A stretch of 64,000 nt of DNA from Acuticoccus sp. I52.16.1 (lineage in GTDB: Bacteria > Pseudomonadota > Alphaproteobacteria > Rhizobiales > Amorphaceae), in NCBI RefSeq assembly GCF_022865125.1, contig NZ_CP094828.1:1612001-1676000 (forward strand), read 5' to 3'. Made by a program: the position numbers and the translations under genes. Under the pieces are notes generated by a model. It was not told where the DNA came from and ran no database searches. It saw only the letters and a list, made by a program, of their open reading frames with translations. This document shows positions 40,418-48,396 of the stretch, in pieces. Every line of letters starts with the position of its first letter. Within the stretch, counting starts at the first letter, position 1.

Positions 40418-41389
40418 ATGCGCGTTCTCATCATCGGCGGCGGCGGCTTCATCGGCCAGAAGATCGCCAAGGCGCTGGCCATGTCCGGCACGCTGCGCGG
40501 CGAGGCGATCACCCACCTCGAGCTGGCCGACATCACCGTCCCGCCCACTGTCGACGCTCCTTTCGGCGTGTCGCACCACGCGGTCGACGTGTCGGACAAG
40601 GCCAAGTGCGACGCGCTCTTCCAGTGCCAGCCGGACGTCGTCTTCCACCTCGCCGCCATCGTCTCGGGTCAGGCCGAGGCGGAGTTCGACACCGGCATGC
40701 GCGTCAATCTCAACGGGACGATCAACGTCTTCGAGGCGGCGCGGGCGCTCGGCACCAAGCCGGTGGTGGTGTTCTCGTCCTCGTGCGCGGTCTACGGCGG
40801 CGAGATCCCGGAGACGATCGAGGATTGGACCGGCCTCAACCCGCAGACCTCGTACGGCGCGCAGAAGGCGATCGGCGAGCTTTTGTGCACCGACTATTCG
40901 CGCAAGGGCTTCATCGACGGCCGCGCCCCGCGCCTGCCGACCATCACCATCCGACCCGGCAAGCCCAACGCGGCGGCCTCGTCGTTCATGTCGTCGATCT
41001 TCCGCGAGCCGCTCCAGGGGCAGACGGCGGTGTGCCCGGTCCAGCCGGACTATGCGCTGTGGTACCTGTCGCCGCGCAAGGTGGTCGAGAACCTCATCAA
41101 GTGCGCCGAGATCCCGGCCGAGAAGTTCGGCGAGAACCGCGCATTCGCGCTGCCGGGCCGCGTCGGCACCATCGGCGAGATGGTCGAGGCGATGCGCAAG
41201 GTGGCGGGCGACGAGCCGGTGAACCGGATCAAGTGGGAGCCGGACCAGGTCATCCTCGACATCGTCATGGGATGGCGCCCGCACATCGACCCGCAGAAGG
41301 CGTTGGCGCTGGGCCTCACCGCGGACGATTCGTTCGAGGACAACGTGCGCTACTTCCTGGAGGACGACATCCAGGTGCCGGCCGCCTGA
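40418..41389 (+). CDS. denD: NAD-dependent epimerase/dehydratase, D-erythronate dehydrogenase-like
   Basis: A 323-residue extended SDR. Cofactor motif LIIGGGGFIGQKIAKAL, strand-2 acid in LELADI, HLAAIVSG, catalytic SSSCAVYGG and YxxxK in SYGAQKAIGELL. The DenD subfamily features ITIRPGKPNAAASSFMSSIFREPLQGQ and DYALWYLSPRKVVENL are present. DenD oxidises D-erythronate at C2 in four-carbon sugar acid catabolism. The partner kinase and isomerase genes (denK-like, otnI) are not in the window, so the substrate remains inferred. GGGGAGGA ideally precedes ATG 40418. Confidence 0.8.
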   Translation: MRVLIIGGGGFIGQKIAKALAMSGTLRGEAITHLELADITVPPTVDAPFGVSHHAVDVSDKAKCDALFQCQPDVVFHLAAIVSGQAEAEFDTGMRVNLNGTINVFEAARALGTKPVVVFSSSCAVYGGEIPETIEDWTGLNPQTSYGAQKAIGELLCTDYSRKGFIDGRAPRLPTITIRPGKPNAAASSFMSSIFREPLQGQTAVCPVQPDYALWYLSPRKVVENLIKCAEIPAEKFGENRAFALPGRVGTIGEMVEAMRKVAGDEPVNRIKWEPDQVILDIVMGWRPHIDPQKALALGLTADDSFEDNVRYFLEDDIQVPAA

Positions 41390-41495
41390 GCCGCTCACGG
41401 GGAGTTGCGCCGCGCTGCGGCCGCGCCACCCCTATAGCCAGACCGCCCGGCGCCCCATGTAGAGTGCGCCGGGTTCGCCGGCCGGAGGTCCCTTG

Positions 41496-42569
41496 ATGCG
41501 CCGTCTCTTCCGCATCGAGACGCTGTTCGCGCTCGGCAAGTGGGCCGTGTCGCTGGCGCTCGCGTTCTTCCTCACCTCGCTCGGCAGCCTCATCATCGCC
41601 GACCTGCCCCAGGTCGAGCGCCCACCGCGCGTCGAAGAGTTCGTCGACGCGGAGGCCGCCGCGCGGCTCGACGCGGAGCTTTCCGCGCTGGGCGAGCGCA
41701 TCGAGGCGCTGTCGACCGCCGCGGAGACCGGCCAACTCAACCTCGAGGCCGCGGAGGCCGATTCGGCGGCCGAACGCGAGACTTTCGCCGCCTGGATCCA
41801 GGCCCGGCGCGCCACCGGCGACGGCGTCCCGGAGGAAGACGTCGTCGTGCGCACGCGCCGCCTGGAGGAGGTGCGCCGCACCGAGCGCCAGGTCCGCGCC
41901 GACCTCGACGCCGCCCGCGGTGCGCTGCGCGAGGCGCAGGAGCGCACCGGCGACGTGACGCGCGACCGCGCCGCCCTGCTGACGGCCGCCGAGGCGCCCT
42001 ACCAGCGCGCCCTGTTCCTGCGTCAGGCCCGCGTCTTCGGCCTGCGGCTGGCGTTGACCCTGCCTCTCCTGGTGGTGGGGCTGTGGGCCGTCGCCAAGCG
42101 GCGCAACTCGCCGCGCTGGCCGCTGTGGCGCGGCTTCGTCCTCTTCGCCGCGTTCGCCTTCTTCGTCGAGCTGGTGCCGTACCTGCCGAGTTATGGCGGC
42201 TACATCCACTACGGCGTCGGCGTCGTCATGACACTGGTGCTGGGGGCGTGGCTGGTGCGGGCCGCGCGCCGCCACCGCGAGCGACGGGCCGAGATCGTCG
42301 AGCGCTCGGAGGCCGAGCGGCGGCAGGCGATCCACTACGACGAGGCGGTGGTGAAGGCCGAGAAAGGCACCTGCCCGTCGTGCGACAACACGCTGCGCAC
42401 CACCGACGGCGCGCCGGTGAACTTCTGCATCCATTGCGGGCTGAAGCTCTACGAGCCGTGCCCGCAGTGTGGCACGCGGCGCCTGGTCTTTTTCCCGTTC
42501 TGCATGTCGTGCGGCACCCATGTCGGCCCCGAGGAGGCGCGCGCCGCGATCTCGGACGCGCGCAAATAA
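41496..42569 (+). CDS. Membrane protein with coiled coil and C-terminal double zinc ribbon
   Basis: A 357-residue protein: membrane helix 1 at about 15-35 (KWAVSLALAFFLTSLGSLIIA), a coiled-coil segment (about 45-160), two more helices (about 183-203 and 212-230, LALTLPLLVVGLWAVAK and FVLFAAFAFFVELV) plus one near 240-258, and a cytoplasmic tail with two zinc-ribbon-like sites: CPSC...CIHC and CPQC...CMSC. I know no characterised family for this combination. The tail suggests nucleic acid, protein or metal sensing at the membrane. GGAGG 7 bases before ATG 41496 decides the start. Confidence 0.8.
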   Translation: MRRLFRIETLFALGKWAVSLALAFFLTSLGSLIIADLPQVERPPRVEEFVDAEAAARLDAELSALGERIEALSTAAETGQLNLEAAEADSAAERETFAAWIQARRATGDGVPEEDVVVRTRRLEEVRRTERQVRADLDAARGALREAQERTGDVTRDRAALLTAAEAPYQRALFLRQARVFGLRLALTLPLLVVGLWAVAKRRNSPRWPLWRGFVLFAAFAFFVELVPYLPSYGGYIHYGVGVVMTLVLGAWLVRAARRHRERRAEIVERSEAERRQAIHYDEAVVKAEKGTCPSCDNTLRTTDGAPVNFCIHCGLKLYEPCPQCGTRRLVFFPFCMSCGTHVGPEEARAAISDARK

Positions 42570-42638
42570 CGCCCATCCGCCGGGAACAGGACCCCGCGAT
42601 CGTCGATTGGGTCTCCACAAGACTGACGGAGAAACCCA

Positions 42639-42911
42639 ATGTGGAAGTCGATGATTTCTGTTGTGGCGCTCGTCGGTGCGGTCTCGACGGCGGCATGGGC
42701 CGACGAGACCAACGGGGACCGCGTGCGCCCCGAGCCCCAGAGAACCGGCAATGGCGCCGGTGTCCTGAAGGAGACCGGCGAGGCCGTCGGCGGGGCGCTC
42801 GACGCGACGGGCAACGCCGTGGCCAAGGGCACCCAGGCGGCGGGTGACGCGGTCGGCGACGTCGCCGAGAGCGGCACCACCAAGATCGACCGCGACAAGA
42901 AGCCCGACTGA
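42639..42911 (+). CDS. Small secreted Gly/Ala-repeat protein
   Basis: A 90-residue protein with a signal peptide (MWKSMISVVALVGAVSTAAWA-DE) and a mature part of amphipathic 11-residue-like repeats (VLKETGEAVGGALDATGNAVAKGTQAAGDAVGD). This is reminiscent of LEA-type or stress-associated periplasmic proteins, but no family is certain. ATG 42639 is preceded by GGAGAAACCCA. It stands alone between two unrelated genes. Confidence 0.65.
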   Translation: MWKSMISVVALVGAVSTAAWADETNGDRVRPEPQRTGNGAGVLKETGEAVGGALDATGNAVAKGTQAAGDAVGDVAESGTTKIDRDKKPD

Positions 42912-42942
42912 TCCGGTCACACCGGGCGTCAGTCGTGTCGCC

Positions 42943-43929
42943 TCAGAGTGTGTGCTGCCAGGGCGCGGGTACGAAAGCGTAGCCCTCGCCATCGCGGGCG
43001 ACGTGGCCGAATCCTGGGAACGGCATGTGCATCCCGGCGACCATCATCCGCTCGCTGGCGGCCATGTCGAGCACGCGCCGGCGTGTGGCGACGGCCTCCT
43101 CGGGTGTGACGTCGAAGCCGATATAGATGCCGGGGTCGGCGAGTTGCACCGGGGCGATATGGGCGATGTCGCCCCAGATCAGCAGCGTGTCGTCGCCGCT
43201 GGCGATGCGGTAGCCGGTGTGGCCGGGCGTATGGCCGTAGAGCGCCACCGCGTCGACACCGTCGACGACCGTGACATCCTCCTCGAACGGGGTCAGGCGG
43301 CCCTCGTAGGCGTTCGCGACGGTCGTCGCGGCGGCGACCGTGCCGCGCTGCCGTTCGGGGATCTTCGACGCCTCGGCCGGATCGGTCCAGAAGGCCAGCT
43401 CCCGCGCCCTGATCACGAGCTCCGCATTGGGATAGGCCGCCGCGCCGGATGCGTCGGCGAGGCCGCCGATGTGATCGCCGTGCATGTGGGTGAGGAGGAT
43501 GGTGTCGACGTCGCCGGGGGCGACACCGGCGGCGGCGAGATTGGCGGGCAGGTTGCCCAGCGTCGGCGCCATCTGCTTGGATCCGCCGGTGTCGACCAGG
43601 ATGGTGCGATCGCCGGACTGCAACAGGAAGGCATTGATGGTCGCCGGGTAGGCGGCGGGCGGGTGGAAGGCCTTCTCCATCGCTTCTGCGAAGTCCGCCT
43701 CGGACATTTCCGGCAGCACGCCGGAATTGAAGGTCATGCCGCCGTCGGCGAGCGCGGTGACGACCCAGTCGCCCACGGTGAAGCGGCGGAAGGCGGGCGC
43801 CTGGGCGAGGCCGGTGGTGGCCGAACCGGACGCCTGCGCGCGCGCGGCTCGAAGCGGGAGGGTGCTCGCCGCGCCGGCCGCCGCGGCGACGGCCAGGAGG
43901 TGGCGGCGGTTGATCGACATGGTGGTCAT
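42943..43929 (-). CDS. MBL-fold metallo-hydrolase, Tat-exported
   Basis: A 328-residue metallo-beta-lactamase fold protein. The N-terminus has a twin-arginine signal (INRRHLLAVAAAAGAASTLPLRAARA-Q). The di-zinc motif is LLTHMHGDHIGG, with later metal residues in LWGDIAHIAP and MVAGMHMPFPGFGH. Members act as lactonases, hydrolases or thioesterases; the AHL-lactonase group is possible but not established. Two near starts exist (43929 and 43920). The gene diverges from the DUF1674 gene across a 194-bp gap containing a palindrome. Confidence 0.87.
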   Translation of the reverse strand: MTTMSINRRHLLAVAAAAGAASTLPLRAARAQASGSATTGLAQAPAFRRFTVGDWVVTALADGGMTFNSGVLPEMSEADFAEAMEKAFHPPAAYPATINAFLLQSGDRTILVDTGGSKQMAPTLGNLPANLAAAGVAPGDVDTILLTHMHGDHIGGLADASGAAAYPNAELVIRARELAFWTDPAEASKIPERQRGTVAAATTVANAYEGRLTPFEEDVTVVDGVDAVALYGHTPGHTGYRIASGDDTLLIWGDIAHIAPVQLADPGIYIGFDVTPEEAVATRRRVLDMAASERMMVAGMHMPFPGFGHVARDGEGYAFVPAPWQHTL

Positions 43930-43989
43930 GTTGGATCTCCTCGGATGGGGCGGCCGTGACCGGCCGTCTCGAACAAAAGCGCTACTGAA

Positions 43990-44009
43990 AATTGCATGCT
44001 ATAGCAATT
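43990..44009. repeat. Palindrome in the MBL/SDHAF4-like divergent promoter region
   Basis: AATTGC (43990-43995) and GCAATT (44004-44009) are perfect inverted arms 8 bases apart in an AT-rich patch upstream of the MBL-fold gene. The placement fits an operator, perhaps overlapping the -10 region. Confidence 0.45.
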
Positions 44010-44123
44010 AACAATAGGTCGCAGTCCGGCGGCGGCCGCGGGGCGCGGCGCACCGGCGAGGCGCGGTGACACGTTGAATTCGGCACCGAGTTGCGCCAGG
44101 AGTGGGGCAGGAGAATTGCGCCC

Positions 44124-44303
44124 ATGACCGACGAACGCCCGCCCCTCACCGAAGCGGCCAAGCGCGCCCTCGCCGAAGCACAGGCGCGTCGCGAGGCCGC
44201 GAACGAAGCGCCGCCCGCCCCGCGCGAACAGGGCGGCCGCGCCGGGCCGGAGCCCGTGCGCTTCGGGGATTGGGAAGTCAAAGGCATCGCCACCGACTTC
44301 TGA
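44124..44303 (+). CDS. DUF1674 / SDHAF4-like succinate dehydrogenase assembly factor
   Basis: A 59-residue protein ending GPEPVRFGDWEVKGIATDF, the hallmark C-terminus of DUF1674 proteins, the bacterial relatives of eukaryotic SDHAF4, which binds flavinylated SdhA before complex II assembly. The N-terminal half is a charged helix (KRALAEAQARREAAN). ATG 44124 (MTDERP) is chosen; upstream residues in frame look non-coding. sdhB lies 6 kb away in the same window. Confidence 0.87.
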   Translation: MTDERPPLTEAAKRALAEAQARREAANEAPPAPREQGGRAGPEPVRFGDWEVKGIATDF

Positions 44304-44333
44304 CCGGGGCGGCCGTCGCCCCCGTCCGGCCGC

Positions 44334-44777
44334 TCACCAGGAGCCGGTGTTCTCCATCGACGACCACGGCTCGGCCGGGGCGAGGCTGTCGCCCTTCTGC
44401 AGCAGCTCGATGGAAATGTCGTCGGGCGATTTCACGAACGCCATCCGGCCGTCGCGCGGCGGGCGGTTGATGGTGACGCCGTTGTCCAGCAGGCGCTGGC
44501 AGGTGGCGTAGATATCGTCCACTCGGAAGGCGAGGTGGCCGAAGTTGCGGCCGCCGGAATAGTCCTCCGGGTCCCAGTTGTAGGTCAGCTCCAGCATCGG
44601 CGCCTTCTCGTCGCTCTGGGCACGGCCGAAGTCGTCCGGCGCGGCGAGGAAGATCAGCGTGTAGCGGCCTTTCTCGCTCTCCGTGCGGCGCACTTCGCGC
44701 AGGCCGAGCTTGTTGCAGTAGAAGTCGAGCGACGCGTCGACGTCCGTGATCCGGACCATGGTGTGAAGGTATTGCAT
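44334..44777 (-). CDS. gloA: Lactoylglutathione lyase (glyoxalase I)
   Basis: A 147-residue VOC-fold enzyme with the four metal ligands of glyoxalase I in place: H5 ([10 protein letters not shown]), E63 (LELTYNWD), H81 (NFGHLAFRV) and E124 (ISIELLQKG). It isomerises the methylglyoxal-glutathione hemithioacetal to S-lactoylglutathione. The sequence lacks the longer inserts of the Zn-type enzyme, so the Ni/Co-type is more likely. ATG 44777 gives the standard N-terminus. It converges with the DUF1674 gene. Confidence 0.92.
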   Translation of the reverse strand: MQYLHTMVRITDVDASLDFYCNKLGLREVRRTESEKGRYTLIFLAAPDDFGRAQSDEKAPMLELTYNWDPEDYSGGRNFGHLAFRVDDIYATCQRLLDNGVTINRPPRDGRMAFVKSPDDISIELLQKGDSLAPAEPWSSMENTGSW

Positions 44778-44864
44778 GGGGTCTCCGCCTTCGAGAGTTG
44801 CCCCTGAACGTAGTTCAATCGCGCGTGAAGCCAACGCCGGGAGCGCCGTCGGCATACCTCGGAG

Positions 44865-45260
44865 TCAGCGAATGATACAGTTCTGCTCCTTGCAGGGCAC
44901 GCTGGGGGTGACCTCCACCGGCCCGACCTCGTGCGCACGGTACCAATAGCGCTCCTTGGCCGGGTTCACGCCGAGCGCGCCCGAGACGCCGCCGCAGAAG
45001 AGCCCGCAGCGTTCCCCGGCGATGCGCGGAGCCGCGGTGACGATGCGGTCCTGGTGGATCACGTCCTGGCGCACGAACGTCGCCTGGGCGAGTTGCACCG
45101 GCGCGGCTGCCGGCGCCGCCGTCGAGAGACTGGCCGAACCGTTGCCGAACGCGCCCAGCAGCGCCGCGATGACGATCAGCCCCGCGACGGTGAGCACCGC
45201 CGGGACCCCCGCGGCGACGCGATGCAGCGTCGCGAGATGGTGACTGCGTTCCTGACCCAC
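44865..45260 (-). CDS. Single-pass membrane protein of unknown function
   Basis: A 131-residue protein with one hydrophobic helix near residues 17-37 (VPAVLTVAGLIVIAALLGAF), an Ala-rich linker, and a C-terminal domain with four cysteines (GERCGLFCGG ... VPCKEQNCIIR), probably two disulfides in the periplasm. I do not recognise the family. GTG 45260 is chosen because GAGGGGG lies 6 bases upstream; longer frames pass through repeat-like Arg-rich sequence. Function unknown. Confidence 0.6.
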   Translation of the reverse strand: MGQERSHHLATLHRVAAGVPAVLTVAGLIVIAALLGAFGNGSASLSTAAPAAAPVQLAQATFVRQDVIHQDRIVTAAPRIAGERCGLFCGGVSGALGVNPAKERYWYRAHEVGPVEVTPSVPCKEQNCIIR

Positions 45261-45480
45261 ACCGTGCCCCCTCGTTGTCCTCGGCCCCTTCGTCCGCGAG
45301 ATGCGGCAGAATGGCCCGGCAGCGCTTTCGAATGTGTGTACCCGGCGCCGCCCTCCCCCGGTCCCGCGCTCGCGGAAACATCGGCAGGATGAGCGAGAAG
45401 ATCGTGCGGGAAGGGCCGGGGGCAACGCGCCGGCCGGCACAAGCTGTCATGCCGTCCCCGCCGGGAACCGATTGCGGCAT

Positions 45481-45515
45481 GAAAAAGCGGCCGAACCCGC
45501 ACGGGTTCGGCCGCT
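45481..45515 (-). terminator. Strong Rho-independent terminator of the SH3/DUF1236 gene
   Basis: On the minus strand a 13-bp perfect stem (AGCGGCCGAACCC / GGGTTCGGCCGCT with a 4-nt loop, 45486-45515) is followed by TTTTT. It lies 26 bases after the stop codon of the SH3/DUF1236 gene. Confidence 0.92.
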
Positions 45516-45540
45516 GATCGCGTCACAGCTGCGTCGGGTT

Positions 45541-46206
45541 TCAGCCGAAGACGTAGACGACCTGGCGCGAGTTGGGGTCCACCAGGACCGGCGTGCCGTT
45601 GATGTTGACGTAGCGGTAGGGCGACTCGGGCACCTCGTAGAGCACCACGTCGTCCGGCACGCCGACGCCGACGATCACCTCGCCGTCGAGGTAGATCGGG
45701 TCGACCGGGTGCTGTTCGACATAGACCACGGTCGGCTGGGCGATGTTGAAGGTCTCAGAGCCGCGCACGGCGCCTTCCTTCATGCCCTTGCCGAGGCCCT
45801 CGACACCGCCCGAGACGACGCCCACGGTGCCGCCGATCAGCGCGCCGGTGACGGCGCCGGCGGTGTTGCCGATGGCGTCGACGGTCTCGGCCGCGATCTC
45901 CGGCAGCAGGCCACGCTTCTCGGACACCACCACGGTCTCGCCGCTGGGCGCCGCGATGGTGAGATACTGCGAGTAGACGTAGCCGGACTTGCCACCGAAA
46001 TCGACCTGACACCACGTCGTGTCGGTCACGCAGCCCTCGACCACGACCTCGTCACCGGCAGGAATAGTTTCGATGACGGAGTAGTTGCTGCCGGGGCCGG
46101 AGCGCAGGTTGAGGTCCGTCGTGACGGAACCGGCGGTCTGGGCGAAGGCGGCGGCCGGGATCAGCGTCGCGCTCAGAATCGTTGCGCGGAGTGCTGCTTT
46201 TCTCAT
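45541..46206 (-). CDS. Secreted SH3-domain and DUF1236 protein
   Basis: A 221-residue exported protein: signal peptide (LRATILSATLIPAAAFA-Q), a bacterial SH3_3 domain (DLNLRSGPGSNYSVIETIPAGDEVVVEGCVTDTTWCQVDFGGKSGYV), a Gly-rich membrane-like segment (AGAVTGALIGGTVGVVSGGVEGLG), and a C-terminal DUF1236 domain (DDVVLYEVPESPYRYVNINGTPVLVD). The combination is common in Hyphomicrobiales envelopes; SH3_3 domains usually bind peptidoglycan. It is monocistronic with a strong terminator. Confidence 0.85.
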   Translation of the reverse strand: MRKAALRATILSATLIPAAAFAQTAGSVTTDLNLRSGPGSNYSVIETIPAGDEVVVEGCVTDTTWCQVDFGGKSGYVYSQYLTIAAPSGETVVVSEKRGLLPEIAAETVDAIGNTAGAVTGALIGGTVGVVSGGVEGLGKGMKEGAVRGSETFNIAQPTVVYVEQHPVDPIYLDGEVIVGVGVPDDVVLYEVPESPYRYVNINGTPVLVDPNSRQVVYVFG

Positions 46207-46270
46207 GATATCCTCCTGTGGACCGACGGCAAACCGCGTCGGAGGCGGTTGAGTTCCGTCTCAAGTACAA

Positions 46271-46290
46271 TATTGCGCAACGACGCAATA
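46271..46290. repeat. 7-bp inverted repeat upstream of the SH3/DUF1236 gene
   Basis: TATTGCG (46271-46277) and CGCAATA (46284-46290) are perfect arms 6 bases apart, about 65 bases upstream of the SH3/DUF1236 start and just after the HNH gene. It may be an operator or a stem ending the HNH transcript. Confidence 0.45.
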
Positions 46291-46344
46291 GACCGCGTTT
46301 TTCTTCCTACCAAGAGTTAAGAATCAGCGGCGGCGAGAGCCCAA

Positions 46345-46902
46345 TCAGGGTTCCAGCTCGGTGTCCCAATAGAGGAAGTCGAGCCAGCTCTCGTGGAGGT
46401 AGTTGGGGGGGAAGAGGCGGCCGTTGTTGTGCAGATCCTGCACGGTGGGCCGGAAGGGGTCGTGCCGCGGGAACATCTCGGCCTGACGGCAGCTCTTGTT
46501 CCCCTTGCGCAGGTTGCACGGCGAGCACGCGGTGATGACGTTGTCCCACGTGGTGAGCCCGCCTTTGGAGCGGGGGATCAGGTGGTCGAACGTGAGGTCC
46601 TCGAGGGTGCCGCAATACTGGCACTCGAAGCGGTCGCGCAGGAAGACGTTGAAGCGGGTGAAGGCGGGGAACCGCGCGGGGCGGATGTAGGTCTTCAGCG
46701 AGACGACCGACGGCAGGCGCATCCGGAAGGAGGGGCTGCGCACCTCGTGGGTGTATTCGGAGACGATGTTCACCCGGTCGAGGAAGACGGCCTTGATAGC
46801 GTCCTGCCAGCACCAGAGAGACAGTGGATAATAACTCAGCGGTCGGTAGTCCGCGTTGAGCACCAGGGTGGGGTGCGCATCGGGATGAACCGCTGTGCTC
46901 AT
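46345..46902 (-). CDS. HNH endonuclease family protein
   Basis: A 185-residue protein with an N-terminal domain (LVLNADYRPLSYYPLSLWCWQDAIKAVFLDRV) conserved among alphaproteobacterial and cyanobacterial HNH proteins, and a zinc-bound HNH nuclease core: FECQYCGTLEDLTFDHLIPRSKGGLTTWDNVITACSPCNLRKG, with the two CxxC zinc pairs and the D-H catalytic pair. Members are widespread single genes of uncertain role, possibly DNA repair or nicking. No restriction or phage partners are nearby. Confidence 0.88.
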   Translation of the reverse strand: MSTAVHPDAHPTLVLNADYRPLSYYPLSLWCWQDAIKAVFLDRVNIVSEYTHEVRSPSFRMRLPSVVSLKTYIRPARFPAFTRFNVFLRDRFECQYCGTLEDLTFDHLIPRSKGGLTTWDNVITACSPCNLRKGNKSCRQAEMFPRHDPFRPTVQDLHNNGRLFPPNYLHESWLDFLYWDTELEP

Positions 46903-46992
46903 CCTACCAGGTCCGTCTTGATCGAATCAGGTGTCTCATGGCGCCGTTATCGTGCTCCAACGTGACGCCTATGTGAAGACCCAAGTGGCGAC

Positions 46993-47637
46993 TCACCGCT
47001 GCGTCACCTTGGACAAGTGCGTCGCCAGGTGGTCGCCCGCCATGGCGAGGCCGTCCGGGTCGATCCCATGGCCGAGACCGGGGCGGAAGTGCCACTCCAC
47101 GGGGATCCCCGCCTCACCCAGCGTCTGCGAGGCCTGCAACGTCATCCCGGCGGGAAGCACCTCGTCGTGCGTTCCGTGGATCAGCAGCGTCGGCGCCGGG
47201 TTCACCGCCCCGTCCGCCCCGGCACACAGGCCCGAGAAGCCGACCACCGCCGCGATGGGCGAGGACCGGCGATAGGCCACTTGCAGCGACATCATCGTCC
47301 CCTGGCTGAAGCCGACGAGCGCGAGGCGGCCGTCGTCGAGGCCGTAGCGGGCCAGCTCGGCGTCGATGTAGCGGTCGAGCGCGGGGGCCGCCGCCTCGAC
47401 GCCGCGTTTGTACTCGGAAGGATCGCGCATCGTCAGCGGGAACCACTCGCGGCCGCCGTGCGCCATTCGGCCGGGTGCGTCGGGCGACAGGAAGAGTGCG
47501 TCCGGCAGCAGCGGCGCGAGCTGGTCGGCGAGGCCGATCAGGTCCGACCCGTCGGCGCCGTAGCCGTGGACGAACATGACGATCGCGGCCGGAGCCTTCC
47601 CGGACAATGGCGGTCTGCGGGGACCTGACAACGTCAA
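46993..47637 (-). CDS. Phospholipase/carboxylesterase family alpha/beta hydrolase
   Basis: A 214-residue alpha/beta hydrolase of the YpfH/carboxylesterase group: oxyanion region MFVHGYGADGSDLIGLA, nucleophile GFSQGTMMSLQ, acid in IHGTHDEVLP, and histidine in PGLGHGIDPDG. The substrate is probably a medium or short-chain ester or lysophospholipid. The start is TTG 47637, which overlaps the stop of the upstream glycosylase gene in a TTGA arrangement; no ATG or GTG lies at a suitable place, so translation is most likely coupled. Confidence 0.85.
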   Translation of the reverse strand: MTLSGPRRPPLSGKAPAAIVMFVHGYGADGSDLIGLADQLAPLLPDALFLSPDAPGRMAHGGREWFPLTMRDPSEYKRGVEAAAPALDRYIDAELARYGLDDGRLALVGFSQGTMMSLQVAYRRSSPIAAVVGFSGLCAGADGAVNPAPTLLIHGTHDEVLPAGMTLQASQTLGEAGIPVEWHFRPGLGHGIDPDGLAMAGDHLATHLSKVTQR

Positions 47638-48296
47638 AGCGGTGCGCCCTCCGGAACGCTGGTCTTGGTGCGCGGCGCGGGCCGCCCGGTGCGGTAGTAG
47701 GCCCACATCAGCCGCGCGGCAACGGAGCGGTGCGGCGCCCACACCATGGCCATCGTGTCGAGCGCGGCCGGGGCCGGCTCCTGCGCCAGACCCAGGACAC
47801 GCTGCGCGGCGCGGCGCACCGCGAGGTCGCCGACGGGGAAGATGTCCGGATGACCGGCGCAGAACATGAGGTAGAGGTCCGCGCTCCAGCGGCCGATGCC
47901 ACGGATCGCCTCCAGCGCAGCGCGCGCCTCCTCGGCGGGGCGCTCGGCCAGCGTGTCGAGATCGAGGCCGGCGTCGACCGCTTCGGCGAGGGCGCGCACG
48001 GTCGCCGCCTTCTGGCGCGACAGGCCGGCCGCCCGCAGCGCCGGCTCGTCCACCGCGAGGATCGCCTCGGCGGTCAGCGGGTCGAACGTGGCGGCGACCT
48101 TGGCGTAGCAGGCGGCGGCGGACTGAGTGGAGAGCTGCTGGCCGGCGATGATGCGGCACATCCCCGCGAAGTCGCCCGGCAGCAGGCGCAGCGGGACATG
48201 GTCGACCGCGGCGCGCGCGGCGGCGATGCGCGGGTCGGCGGCGGCGAGCCGGTCGAGCGCGGCCGCGACGTCGGCCTCGGTGCGGATGCGGTCCAT
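47634..48296 (-). CDS. DNA-3-methyladenine glycosylase (HhH-GPD family)
   Basis: A 220-residue HhH-GPD glycosylase of the AlkA type. ACRIIAGQQLSTQSA-like CRIIAGQQLST matches the family; the helix-hairpin-helix is IRGIGRWSADLYLMF, with the catalytic Asp in IFPVGDLAVRRA. It removes alkylated bases such as 3-methyladenine to start base excision repair. ATG 48296 (MDRIRTEAD) is chosen. There is no N-terminal Ada-like domain. Its stop overlaps the start of the carboxylesterase gene. Confidence 0.9.
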   Translation of the reverse strand: MDRIRTEADVAAALDRLAAADPRIAAARAAVDHVPLRLLPGDFAGMCRIIAGQQLSTQSAAACYAKVAATFDPLTAEAILAVDEPALRAAGLSRQKAATVRALAEAVDAGLDLDTLAERPAEEARAALEAIRGIGRWSADLYLMFCAGHPDIFPVGDLAVRRAAQRVLGLAQEPAPAALDTMAMVWAPHRSVAARLMWAYYRTGRPAPRTKTSVPEGAPL

Positions 48297-48396
48297 GGGC
48301 GCGAACTTACAGGCCCGGTAGCCTCGCGCAAGCGCCACGCGCGGCCGGCGCACATTGCTCTGGCCGTCATCGCCGCGAGCAGGCACAACAGACACG

